The position numbers were made by a program, and so were the translations under genes. DNA of 6,234 bases from an uncultured candidate division Zixibacteria bacterium (lineage in GTDB: Bacteria > Zixibacteria > MSB-5A5 > GN15 > FEB-12). How positions within the stretch are numbered: the first letter of the stretch is position 1; each line of letters opens with the position of its first letter. The notes under the pieces are model-generated. The model made no database searches. It had not been told where the DNA came from and saw only the letters and a list, made by a program, of their open reading frames with translations. Positions 1 to 6,234 of this stretch are shown here, one piece after another. The DNA lies in contig CAJVYT010000268.1 in NCBI GenBank assembly GCA_913009765.1, forward strand, positions 1 to 6,234, given 5' to 3'.

Positions 1-708
1 CGGATCGGTAAATACATTGCCGATCTCATCGAAAATGGCGCCACCCTGCAGATGGGTATTGGCGGAATACCGGATGCCACGCTCCATTACCTGAAAGAAA
101 AACGGGACCTGGGCATCCATACCGAGATGTTCAGCGACGGGGTCGTGGAGTTAGCTGAAATGGGTGTCATCAATGGTGAGAAAAAGACCCTGCATCCGGG
201 CAAGATCATCGCCAGCTTTGTGCTGGGAACCCGCCATGTCTATGATTTTATTGAAGAAAACCCGTTTATTGAGTTTCATCCGTCGGATTATGTGAATGAT
301 CCCTTCATCATAGCCAAAAATGAAAAGATGGTGGCCATCAACTCCGCCATCGAAGTTGATTTGACCGGGCAGGTTTGTTCGGATTCCATGGGCCGCCGGA
401 ATTATTCCGGAATCGGCGGACAGGTGGATTTCATTCGCGGCGCCGCCCGAAGTAAGGGTGGCAAAGCTATTATTGCGCTACCGGCCACGGCGAAAAAGGA
501 TTCCCAATCACGCATCGTGTTGGATTTAAAACCGGGTGCGGCGGTGACGACGAGCCGGGGTGATGTGCATTATGTGGTAACGGAATACGGTGTGGCTTAT
601 TTACACGGGAAAAGTATCCGTCAACGGGCCCGGGCGCTGATTGAGATTGCCCATCCCAAATTCAGAGCACCGTTACAAAAACAGGCGCTTGCCGCCGGAT
701 TGTTATAA
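1..708 (+). CDS. Acetyl-CoA hydrolase/transferase family protein (4-hydroxybutyrate CoA-transferase-like), C-terminal part
   Basis: The frame is open from base 1 (R-I-G-K-Y-I-A-D...) to TAA at 706-708, so the gene begins before the window; the ATG at 52 is internal. It has 235 residues, against about 430-440 for the family, and so represents the C-terminal half. Visible signatures are GIGGIPDA (window residues 19-26), HTEMFSDGVVEL (40-51), GIGGQVDFIRGA, and the family-typical end EYGVAYLHGKSIRQRARALI followed by IAHPKFR. From family knowledge, Glu42 in HTEMFSDG is probably the catalytic glutamate that forms the glutamyl-CoA thioester, and the GGQVDF loop lies in the active site. These cytoplasmic enzymes move CoA between acetyl-CoA and carboxylates such as 4-hydroxybutyrate or butyrate, or hydrolyse acyl-CoA. 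The exact substrate cannot be read here. The 3' end looks intact, so the downstream IS cluster did not truncate it. Its codons are richer in G+C than the IS genes. Confidence 0.9.
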   Translation, partial: RIGKYIADLIENGATLQMGIGGIPDATLHYLKEKRDLGIHTEMFSDGVVELAEMGVINGEKKTLHPGKIIASFVLGTRHVYDFIEENPFIEFHPSDYVNDPFIIAKNEKMVAINSAIEVDLTGQVCSDSMGRRNYSGIGGQVDFIRGAARSKGGKAIIALPATAKKDSQSRIVLDLKPGAAVTTSRGDVHYVVTEYGVAYLHGKSIRQRARALIEIAHPKFRAPLQKQALAAGLL

Positions 709-914
709 CCCGAAAAATTTATATGCCACAAAGACACCAAGAGATAAAGTAAGAAAAAACAATAAGAAAGAACCGTGTCTAAGAATATGTTGCACGAAAC
801 GGAGTTAAAAATACAAGGAGTCTTTAGCTTGTTGTTGCTGAGTGCCTGCGGGGCTTTGTAGCAAATGTTTGTGAATAATCCAGGATAATAAGGAGTAATT
901 TTAAACAAATTATA

Positions 915-926
915 TATGAGTCCACT
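915..926 (+). repeat. 12-bp direct repeat, copy 1 (TATGAGTCCACT)
   Basis: This is an exact 12-base match to 1023-1034, offset by 108 bases, in the spacer upstream of the IS1182 remnant. It may mark an IS end or a duplicated regulatory segment. No inverse copy (AGTGGACTCA) was found at the far side of the cluster. Confidence 0.5.
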
Positions 927-1022
927 CCGAAAAGGTATAGTGTTTAGTCAGCACAATAGATCGCGGGCGATATTGTATAATAAGTGAATAATATTTATAG
1001 GTATAGGTTGATATTATCTTTG

Positions 1023-1034
1023 TATGAGTCCACT
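1023..1034 (+). repeat. 12-bp direct repeat, copy 2 (TATGAGTCCACT)
   Basis: This is the second exact copy of the 12-mer at 915-926. It lies 62 bases before the transposase ATG, just ahead of the AT-rich promoter-like stretch. The sequence after the 12-mer differs between the two copies, so the repeat is short and not part of a long duplication. Confidence 0.5.
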
Positions 1035-1096
1035 AATAGTTGTATATTATACCATTGTATTATAACAGGATATAATGAATTTATTGGATCAGGACT

Positions 1097-2086
1097 ATGT
1101 TTAAAGAAAACAAGAACCATATACAAAAAGACCTCTTCAGCGCAGAGATGATGATGCCGGAGAAGAAACTCAAAAAGTTACATGCCAGTTGCGAATATGC
1201 GTTTTACAAACTCATATTCTGCAACATTGATGAAAATCAATTTTCTGTGTTGTACTCTGATAAGAAGAGTCGTCCCAATGCACCGGTCAATGCCATGGTC
1301 AGTGCGTTGATATTGATGCAGCATAAGGGCTGGACATATGAACATTTGTTTGATCAAATTGATTTTGATATAAAGACCCGGATGGCACTTGGTTTACAGA
1401 ATCTGTCAGAAACCCCCTTTGCAGAATCAACATTTTTTTATTTTCAGACCAAGCTCAATGACTACTGGATTCGGGAAGGTATAAATCTGTTTGAGTCTGC
1501 CTTTGATTCATTAACGAAAAAGCAGTTACGGCAGCTTAAGATCAAGACGGATATACAGCGTTCGGACTCATTTTTAGCCGCCAGCAATATACGCAGATAC
1601 AGCCGGGTACAGTTATTGGTAGAGGTCTTGATCAGATTCCATCGGATACTGTCGGATCAGGATAAAGAAGAATGTGCTGATTTATTAAGTCCGTATGTGC
1701 ATAAGAGCAGCCACAAGTTTGTTTACAGTCTGGACCGTAAAGATATTCCCCATGAGTTGGAAAAGCTTGGTCGGGTCTACCAGGAGCTTTATAAGGCATT
1801 TCAGCCACGCTATGGAGATACGGAGATATTCAGGATATTCGAGCGTATCTACCAGGAGCATTTTGCGATACTTGAAGAGAAAGTAACAGTGAGGTCATCT
1901 GATGATCTACATAGTAGTATTCTTCAGAGTCCGGATGATATTGATGCGACCTACCGTCAGAAGCAAGGTCAACACAGTCGGGGACAGTCTATTCATGTTA
2001 CCGAGACAGCCAATCCGGACAATGGAATTAATTTGATAACGGATGTGTCAGGGGGCAGTCAAAATGCCCCACTAATGGGCAGTTGA
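1097..2086 (+). pseudogene. IS1182-family transposase, N-terminal fragment truncated by IS21
   Basis: The ATG at 1097 follows GGATCAGGA (1086-1094) and gives the start MFKENKNHIQKDLF. Residues about 45-125 match the DUF772/InsH-type N-terminal domain of IS1182/IS5-like transposases (SRPNAPVNAMVSALILMQHK, GWTYEHLFDQI, FAESTFFYFQTKL). Residues 151-174 (TDIQRSDSFLAASNI then RRYSRVQLL) carry the probable first catalytic Asp, D157. A charged helical insert follows, then TYRQKQGQHSRGQSIHVTET and the family motif NLITDV (312-317). The native sequence stops at D316; V317 spans the junction, and the last 12 residues (SGGSQNAPLMGS) are encoded by the IS21 left end. The family is usually about 450-550 residues, so the rest of the DDE domain, with the second Asp and the Glu, is missing. 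The product cannot be a working transposase. It might still be made as an N-terminal-domain protein; that is inference. Confidence 0.85.
2046..2070 (+). repeat. IS21 left terminal inverted repeat (L1)
   Basis: It begins TGTCAG and continues GGGGCA-GTC-AAAATGCCCC. It pairs with the right terminus at 4609-4634 with one gap and a few mismatches. Read from the upstream frame, it supplies most of the artificial C-terminal tail of the truncated IS1182 transposase. Confidence 0.85.
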
Positions 2087-2098
2087 AAATGCCCCACC
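2077..2098 (+). repeat. IS21 left sub-terminal repeat (L2)
   Basis: This is a second copy of the end motif, GGGCA-GTTG-AAAATGCCCC followed by ACC, starting 6 bases after L1. It is a probable IstA binding site. It lies upstream of istA, so bound transposase could also affect istA transcription; that is inference. Confidence 0.75.
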
Positions 2099-2136
2099 TT
2101 TAGAGAGATAACCATTAAGTTCTCTTTGCAAAAAAC

Positions 2137-2143
2137 AAGGAGA
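2137..2143 (+). promoter_or_regulatory. Ribosome binding site deciding the istA start
   Basis: AAGGAGA lies 9 bases before the ATG at 2153. This favours 2153 over the upstream in-frame TTG at 2126, which would overlap the site and add nine residues outside the helix-turn-helix domain. Confidence 0.75.
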
Positions 2144-2152
2144 ACCAAAAAC

Positions 2153-3784
2153 ATGGGGAATACTCTAAAGATGGACAAACAGGACCTATTAGGACGGTTA
2201 TTCAAGACAGGCTGGAGTAACCGTAAGATCAAGAGAACCACCGGTATACACCGTCGCACAATTGCAAAATACCGCAAGGACTGGGAAGACAAACAAGCAG
2301 ATTCAGATGCTGGCTGCAGCAGCTCTTCAAACGGCAAGCAAAGCTTCGAAAACGACTCATTAACGATTCAAAATGCCCCACTTGAAGGGAACAACAAGTG
2401 CCCACCGAGTCAGGTGGCCCATTTTGAAGTGCCCACCGACCCTCAGAAGGATGAAAAACTCCCCTCCAAATCCAAGGTGGCGGTCTACGATACTGAGATC
2501 AAAGCCAAGCTAAAAGGCGGACAGAATGCTCAGAGCATTTACCAGGATCTTTGTGCTGAAGAAGACTACCGAGGCAGTTATGACAGTGTTAAACGCTACG
2601 TTCGGAATCTGAATAAAAAGGATCCCAAACTCTATGCCCGGATAGAGACTCTCGCCGGTGTTGAAGCTCAAGTTGACTTTGGTCAGGGAGCTCCCACTCT
2701 TAAGAATGGCCGGTATGTAAAACCCTGGTTGTTTGTCATGACTCTATCACATAGCCGTAAGAGTTTTGAGAAGGTTGTGTGGCATCAGGATGTGGAGACC
2801 TTTATCCGTTGCCATGAGGAGGCATTCTCTGCTTTTGGAGGGGTCACGCAAACTGTGCTCTTGGATAACCTCAAATCAGGCGTATTGAAAGCGCACCTCT
2901 ATGAACCAGAGCTCAACCCCTTGTATGAAGAATACAGCAAACACGCCAGCTTCATTCCCTTACCCTGTCGGGTAGCTACCCCTCAGCATAAAGGCAAAGT
3001 AGAATCAAATGTGGATTATGTTCAGAACAATGCCCTGGGTGGTAAACGCTTTGAATCCATTGATGCGCAGAATATCCATTTGCAGAACTGGAATAATACC
3101 TGGGCCAGTACCCGCATCCACGGTACTACCAAGCGTCAGGTCACAGTTATGTTCGAAGAGGAAAGGCCAAGCTTACAATCCCTTCCTGAGAAGTCGTTTG
3201 CTTACTTTCAGGTTGGGACTCGTAAAGTCAATGCCCTGGATAGCCATATTGAAGTCAAGGGCGCCTTTTATCCCATACCACCCAAGTATATGGGCAAACA
3301 GGTTACTGTTCATTATAACAGTGAATGGGTCAAAGTGCTTTACAACGGAGAAATAATCCAATGGTTGGAGTCAACACGCAAAGGCAGCTTTCATGCTGAT
3401 CGCAGCTGTTTACCTGAGAACAAATCTATGGACCGGAATGCCTGGCAGAAAAAGCTATTACAGCAATGTGATACTGCAGGTAAAGGAATACGCCGCTGGG
3501 CCGATGAGGCCATTGCTGTACGAGGACTGTTGGCTTATCGCGCTATCAATGGCGTACTCAGATTAGAAAGCAAGTATCCTGTTAAAGATCTGAACAAAGC
3601 GTGTAATCTGGCTTGTGAGCGTGGCAGCTTCTCATATCACTTGATCCGTAATTATCTGGAAGAAGGAATCATGAAGCAGGAGGAACAGCAACTGGATCTG
3701 CGTCTTAGCCAAACTTCTGATATTATCAGATCACCTGAGGAGTATGCTCATATTATGGGCGAGCTTGAGGAGGTGGAATCATGA
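2153..3784 (+). CDS. istA: IS21-family transposase IstA (DDE integrase)
   Basis: This is a 543-residue protein starting MGNTLKMDKQD, a usual length for IstA. Residues 8-44 form the N-terminal helix-turn-helix (LLGRLFKTGWSNRKIKRTTG then IHRRTIAKYRKDW). A low-complexity linker (about 47-108) follows, then a second DNA-binding region (about 109-155). The rve-type catalytic core carries D175 (AQVDFGQG), D238 (VLLDNLKSG) and E284 (KGKVESNVDY), the expected DDE triad. The C-terminal part (about 345-420) is a beta-rich domain common in IstA. It cuts and joins the element ends in the cytoplasm together with IstB. The ORF overlaps istB by ATGA, so translation is likely coupled. One oddity: the linker codons 2369-2437 contain copies of the element's own terminal-repeat motif. 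All key residues are present and there is no frameshift, so the enzyme is probably functional. Confidence 0.95.
   Translation: MGNTLKMDKQDLLGRLFKTGWSNRKIKRTTGIHRRTIAKYRKDWEDKQADSDAGCSSSSNGKQSFENDSLTIQNAPLEGNNKCPPSQVAHFEVPTDPQKDEKLPSKSKVAVYDTEIKAKLKGGQNAQSIYQDLCAEEDYRGSYDSVKRYVRNLNKKDPKLYARIETLAGVEAQVDFGQGAPTLKNGRYVKPWLFVMTLSHSRKSFEKVVWHQDVETFIRCHEEAFSAFGGVTQTVLLDNLKSGVLKAHLYEPELNPLYEEYSKHASFIPLPCRVATPQHKGKVESNVDYVQNNALGGKRFESIDAQNIHLQNWNNTWASTRIHGTTKRQVTVMFEEERPSLQSLPEKSFAYFQVGTRKVNALDSHIEVKGAFYPIPPKYMGKQVTVHYNSEWVKVLYNGEIIQWLESTRKGSFHADRSCLPENKSMDRNAWQKKLLQQCDTAGKGIRRWADEAIAVRGLLAYRAINGVLRLESKYPVKDLNKACNLACERGSFSYHLIRNYLEEGIMKQEEQQLDLRLSQTSDIIRSPEEYAHIMGELEEVES
2369..2437 (+). repeat. Terminal-repeat-like motifs inside the istA coding sequence
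   Basis: At 2369-2384 CAAAATGCCCCACTTG repeats the inner half of the left-end motif. At 2395-2406 CAAGTGCCCACC and at 2413-2437 GGTGGCCCATTTTGAAGTGC plus CCACC match the right-end orientation. The last closely resembles the right sub-terminal repeat at 4581-4604. In IstA these bases encode the linker segment (NAPLEGNNKCPPSQ, then VAHFEVPTDP) between the helix-turn-helix and the catalytic core, a region tolerant of sequence change. They may be extra IstA binding sites or the trace of an old end duplication inside the gene. Confidence 0.7.
3767..3776 (+). promoter_or_regulatory. Ribosome binding site of istB within the istA 3' end
   Basis: GAGGAGGTGG lies inside the last istA codons, with AGGAGG ending 7 bases before the istB ATG at 3781. 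This near-perfect Shine-Dalgarno site supports efficient, coupled translation of istB. Confidence 0.8.
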
Positions 3785-4566
3785 TCGAGCAAATCCAATA
3801 TAAGCTCAAGAGCGTCAGACTGTCTGGTATGGCTGAACACCTGCAAGTCAGGTTACAGGAAGCAAAAGCCAATGACCTTCCCTATGACACCTTCTTACAG
3901 AACCTGCTGGATGATGAACTCAGCCGGAGAAGGGATCGGCTTTTAGACCGACGCATGAAACAGGCCAGTTTCCCATACCTGCGCAGCATTGATGAGTTCG
4001 ACTTCAACTTTAATCCCGGATTAAACAAACGTACTATAAAAGAACTGGCAACCACAGCTTTCATGACCAGATCTGAGAACATCCTGCTCATTGGTCCTCC
4101 TGGAGTGGGCAAGACTCATCTGGCTGTGGCTTTTGGAATAGAAGCAATCCAGAATGGATATAGTGTTTATTATCGTTCTGTTTTTGATATGGCTGTGGAT
4201 CTCTATGATGATCCGGAGAAGACTATGCTGACCAAATACTTGAAACCTCATTTACTTATCCTGGATGAACTGGGTATGAAGTCACTTCCTGCAAAGGCAG
4301 CCGAAGCTCTGCTGGAGGTTATTCATCGAAGGTATCAGCATCAATCAACCATCATTGCTACCAACAGACCAATCGAAGACTGGGGCAAGATCCTGGGTGA
4401 CAATGCAGCTACTTCTGCTGTCCTGGATCGCTTCCTGGAGTTAGTACATATTATTAAAATTACCGGTCGCAGTTACCGGCTCAGAAACATCAAAAAAGGA
4501 GAAATGAATATCGATAAAAAAGAACCTGTCCGGTCAGGAGTGGAAAAAGGATCTAAGACAAGCTAA
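3781..4566 (+). CDS. istB: IS21 helper ATPase IstB (AAA+ family)
   Basis: This 261-residue protein has the expected IstB length. The N-terminal helical region (1-75) carries the family signature around LKSVRLSGMAEHL and the LLDDELSRRRDRLLDRRMKQ stretch. The AAA+ core has Walker A GPPGVGKT (105-112), Walker B LLILDE (158-163), a sensor-I segment IIATNRP (191-197), the arginine-bearing DRFLE (216-220) and the terminal GRSYRLR motif (229-235). It is related to DnaC/DnaA-type ATPases. From work on IS21 family members, IstB forms ATP-dependent oligomers on target DNA, bends it and stimulates IstA, and helps choose the target. The start ATG overlaps the istA stop (ATGA). A charged tail after residue 237 is probably disordered. 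All nucleotide-binding motifs are intact. Confidence 0.95.
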   Translation: MIEQIQYKLKSVRLSGMAEHLQVRLQEAKANDLPYDTFLQNLLDDELSRRRDRLLDRRMKQASFPYLRSIDEFDFNFNPGLNKRTIKELATTAFMTRSENILLIGPPGVGKTHLAVAFGIEAIQNGYSVYYRSVFDMAVDLYDDPEKTMLTKYLKPHLLILDELGMKSLPAKAAEALLEVIHRRYQHQSTIIATNRPIEDWGKILGDNAATSAVLDRFLELVHIIKITGRSYRLRNIKKGEMNIDKKEPVRSGVEKGSKTS

Positions 4567-4580
4567 ACTGAACTCTCTCC

Positions 4581-4604
4581 GGTGGGGCATTATGAAGTGC
4601 CCAC
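4581..4604 (-). repeat. IS21 right sub-terminal repeat (R2)
   Basis: Read on the minus strand it is GGGCA-CTTC-ATAATGCCCC with ACC after it, the same layout as L2. It starts 14 bases after the istB stop codon. The copy inside istA at 2413-2437 is nearly identical to it. Confidence 0.75.
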
Positions 4605-4608
4605 GACT

Positions 4609-4634
4609 GGGGCATTTTCAAGTGCCCGCTGACA
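4609..4634 (-). repeat. IS21 right terminal inverted repeat (R1)
   Basis: On the minus strand it reads TGTCAG-CGGGCA-CTTG-AAAATGCCCC, matching L1 with one gap and a few substitutions. It ends CTGACA on the plus strand, directly against the ISNCY fragment. Confidence 0.85.
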
Positions 4635-5753
4635 GTATTCTCTCCAAAGTATCAAGGATAATGTAGGGCTTCTCACCGAAGAGATGCTGGATGAGATTAA
4701 CGAAGCTGTTGTGACTTATGGTCATAGTGTAAAAAAAAAGCCTCGGGGGAGGAGACGATCATCAACTTGAAAGTTGATGGTTTTCCACTACAAAGCAATG
4801 TTCATTTCCCCAGTGATTATAACCTGACATTAGATGCAGTCAGGAAGTGTTTGTCCCTTGTTCAAAAGATAATAAAGGGTCAAAATATCAAGGGCTGGCG
4901 TAAGCACCGGGATTGGTTACGAAAGACCCGGAACAGTTGTCGCAACTTAGGGAAAGTGTCAGTCGGGGGTGGCAAGCACAAAAGCACCCGTATTGCTGGC
5001 GCGGCAGTTGATTACCTCGGTATCTGTAGAGAGGTCAGTGACAAGCTTAAAAAATCAGCTTCTGATTTTTTGACTGCTTCTTCAGTATCCCCTGTAAGAA
5101 TGGCTCTATTATTAGAATTGGACACCTATGAAAAGATGCTGGATAAGCATCTGGATTTGATCTTTCGCAGGTTAATCAAGGGTGAGGTTATTCCTCATGC
5201 AGAGAAGTTGTTTTCTATCTTTGAGCCCTACACTGAGTGGATCAAGAAGGGCAAGTCAGGGAACCGTGTTGATTTAGGCTTGAATGTAGTGATTGCAACT
5301 GACCAGTATGACTACATTGTAGCTCATCGCGTATTAGAGCAAGAACATGAGGTCGAATCAGCACAACCCTTGCTCAATCATATTAAACAACGATACAATT
5401 TACAGATTGCCAGTGTCAGTTTTGACAAGGGTTTCTGGAGTCCTGAAAACAGGACGACACTTGAACCGTTAGTAGATTTACTGGTACTCCCCAAAAAGGG
5501 TAGGCGGAACATATTGGAAAATGCGAGAGAACATACGGAAGCGTTCATTCATTATCGTCATAAACATGCTGCTGTTGAATCCAACATCAATTGCTTGAAC
5601 CATCACAGCTTAGATCGTTGTCCTGATCGTGGTATTGGTCATTTTAGAAGTTATGTGTCTTTGGGTGTCCTTGGTTATAACCTCCATAAACTTGGTCATG
5701 ATCTGTTTATCAAGAATACACGCAAGCGAAAGCGACGACAACTGGCTGCATAG
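4635..5753 (+). pseudogene. ISNCY-family transposase, N-terminally truncated and frameshifted
   Basis: Immediately after the IS21 end, a frame at 4636-4740 reads YSLQSIKDNVGLLTEEMLDE then INEAVVTYGHSVKKK, recognisable as the middle of ISNCY-type transposases. A run of nine A (4731-4739) ends this frame, which would otherwise stop at 4768-4770. The continuation is one base back: ASGEETIINLKVDGFPLQS and on to TAG at 5751-5753. A 328-residue product can be read from TTG 4767, whose numbering is used here. It has a DDE-like set: D4 (KVDGF), D220 (SFDKGF) and E271 (AAVESNIN), plus the NVHFPSDYNL motif (11-20) and a basic tail RKRKRRQ. Family members are about 440 residues, so roughly the first 110 are missing. 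Either the A run lost one base or it serves as a -1 slip site. With the N-terminus lost, it is a relic either way. Confidence 0.85.
4731..4739 (+). other. A9 homopolymer at the ISNCY frame change
   Basis: GTAAAAAAAAAG joins the upstream frame (GTA AAA AAA AAG) to the downstream frame (…AAA GCC TCG). A -1 slip on this run restores a continuous V-K-K-K-A-S-G-E-E product, as would one extra A. Such runs are both mutation hot spots and known slippery sequences in IS elements. A G-rich Shine-Dalgarno-like stretch (4745-4755) follows it and could allow initiation at TTG 4767. Confidence 0.7.
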
Positions 5754-5939
5754 CACAAATTTGACATCAGATAGAGATAAGAACCTCGTAGCCATAACGA
5801 GAGTGAGAGCTATGTCCAAAACTTGATAATATCGCTAAATCGGGCTTAATTGCACGGAGATGCTACTGGCAGATACTCAATGCCAATGTTAAAACAATCC
5901 CGGAATTGAAATCCTGGTGCTCGGGGGTCAAAAATGTTT
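5754..5939 (+). other. Probable 3' non-coding end of the ISNCY element
   Basis: There is no gene in this 186-base stretch after the transposase stop. A small stem (CTCGT 5785-5789 with ACGAG 5797-5801, 7-base loop) has no T tract, so I do not call a terminator. The tract GTGCTCGGGGGTCAAAAATG near 5918-5937 might lie near the element's right end. With the left end deleted there is no partner to define the inverted repeat, so the boundary is a guess. Confidence 0.35.
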
Positions 5940-6234
5940 CTAAAAGAAGACTTTTCTGTCAGACACTATATAGAACAGCAATTCGATTTTTCGTTTACTC
6001 AAAGCCGTTGAGGTTCGAAACCAATGCCGATACTTGACTGCGATAACCAAGCCGACCATTGACCCTATAAAAATCCCACCCTGAACCCAGAACGGGTAAT
6101 TCTCAACCGGTGGGGTATTTGCTAATAAGTATTTCAGGAAAATGACGAATATTCGCCCTGAAAAGTAGGTTACGATGGCCATTAATAAACCAGCTGAAGT
6201 GAAAGTGTGGGGGCGGCGGACTGTGATCGTTTGA
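5940..6234 (-). CDS. Partial membrane protein, C-terminal segment, family not recognised
   Basis: On the minus strand the frame is open from the window edge to TAG at 5942-5940, so the true start lies outside; the ATG at 6182 has no ribosome binding site and is probably internal. The readable part begins QTITVRRPHTFTSAG. It then shows a hydrophobic helix (LLMAIVTYFSGRIFVIFLKY), a short polar loop with NTPPVENYPFW, and a second helix (GGIFIGSMVGLVIAVKY) ending in a basic KYRHWFR stretch, consistent with the positive-inside pattern of an inner-membrane protein. The last 20 or so residues (STALSKRKIELLF...) look less protein-like and may be altered by the neighbouring IS end. It is convergent with the CoA-transferase across the IS cluster. 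I do not recognise a family and assign no function. Confidence 0.5.
   Translation of the reverse strand, partial: QTITVRRPHTFTSAGLLMAIVTYFSGRIFVIFLKYLLANTPPVENYPFWVQGGIFIGSMVGLVIAVKYRHWFRTSTALSKRKIELLFYIVSDRKVFF

Larger units (their letters stand above)
709..1096. other. AT-rich spacer between CoA-transferase and IS1182 remnant
   Basis: This 388-base stretch has no convincing gene. It starts with an A-rich tract (726-749, CCACAAAGACACCAAGAGAT...) and a segment at about 817-889 that resembles intergenic filler I recall from many environmental genomes; that recognition is from memory only. A minus-strand frame at 621-908 overlaps the end of the CoA-transferase and looks like a shadow. From about 911 the sequence becomes very A+T-rich and probably contains the left end of the IS1182 element, whose exact terminus I cannot place. 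Possible promoter pieces for the transposase are TTGTAT at 1040-1045 with TATAAC at 1061-1066 (15-base spacer), or TATAAT at 1071-1076, but none is well spaced. I see no hairpin terminator after the CoA-transferase stop. Confidence 0.5.
2046..4634 (+). mobile_element. Complete IS21-family insertion sequence (2589 bp)
   Basis: The left end reads TGTCAGGGGGCA and the right end is its near inverted copy, TGCCCGCTGACA, giving the TG...CA termini of the IS21 family. Each end has two tandem sub-terminal repeats of the form GGGCA-N3/4-AAAATGCCCC, the multiple transposase-binding arrangement known for IS21. Between them lie istA and istB, full length and undisrupted, with good ribosome binding sites. 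The bases outside the ends (...ACGGATG on the left, GTATTCTC... on the right) do not match, so there is no visible 4-8 bp target duplication. The left flank is an IS1182 transposase half and the right flank an ISNCY transposase half. Gene integrity suggests the element itself could still be active, but its present position arose through rearrangement. Confidence 0.88.

Noticed and set aside
621..908. Minus-strand 95-residue frame over the CoA-transferase end and spacer
   Set aside because: It overlaps the well-supported CoA-transferase 3' end, has no ribosome binding site and no recognisable domain, and much of it lies in low-complexity spacer.
1040..1076. A definite sigma-70 promoter for the IS1182 transposase
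   Set aside because: TTGTAT with TATAAC has a 15-base spacer and the alternative TATAAT is too far away; in such AT-rich DNA these matches are expected by chance, so it is mentioned only as possible.
2126..2152. Upstream TTG start for istA
   Set aside because: The strong AAGGAGA at 2137-2143 would lie inside the coding region and is well spaced for the ATG at 2153; the extra nine residues add nothing to the helix-turn-helix domain.
2046..2437. GGGCA/TGCCC repeats as a CRISPR array
   Set aside because: The copies are few, imperfect, in both orientations and placed at the IS21 ends and within istA; no regular spacers are present. They are transposase-binding repeats or relics of them.
3009..3356. 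Second-frame ORF inside istA
   Set aside because: It is an overlapping shadow frame; istA in the other frame has full DDE motifs and family-like sequence throughout.
5785..5801. Stem-loop after the ISNCY transposase as a terminator
   Set aside because: The stem is only 5 base pairs and is not followed by a T run, so it is no better than a chance palindrome.

Overview
The window is a bacterial chromosomal segment in which an insertion-sequence cluster (about 0.9 to 5.9 kb) separates two partial resident genes. The phylum cannot be fixed from this sequence. The mix of a CoA-transferase, IS1182, IS21 and ISNCY elements fits an anaerobic or environmental bacterium, for example the Calditrichota/Bacteroidota-related or desulfobacterial groups, but that is a low-confidence inference.

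Layout. Positions 1-708 (+) hold the C-terminal 235 residues of an acetyl-CoA hydrolase/transferase family protein of the 4-hydroxybutyrate CoA-transferase type, with an intact 3' end. Positions 709-1096 are an AT-rich spacer. Positions 1097-2045 hold the N-terminal part (316 codons) of an IS1182-type DDE transposase. Positions 2046-4634 hold an apparently complete 2589-bp IS21-family element: TGTCAG/CTGACA ends, paired sub-terminal repeats at each end, istA (integrase-type transposase) and istB (AAA+ helper ATPase) overlapping by ATGA. Positions 4635-5753 hold the C-terminal part of a different transposase, ISNCY-type, whose reading frame is broken by one base at a run of nine A. Positions 5754-5939 are probably the rest of the ISNCY 3' end. 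From 5940 to the window edge a minus-strand frame, open past the edge, encodes a small two-helix membrane segment of unknown family.

How it fits together. The IS21 element sits exactly at the seam between halves of two unrelated transposases, and I find no target duplication at its ends. It is therefore not a simple insertion into one older element. Recombination between two IS21 copies, or an IS21-mediated adjacent deletion, has probably removed the IS1182 3' part and the ISNCY 5' part. Only IS21 looks capable of moving. A further unusual point is that istA itself carries extra copies of the element's terminal-repeat motif inside its coding sequence. I see no RNA genes, CRISPR array, defence system or other wholly new system.
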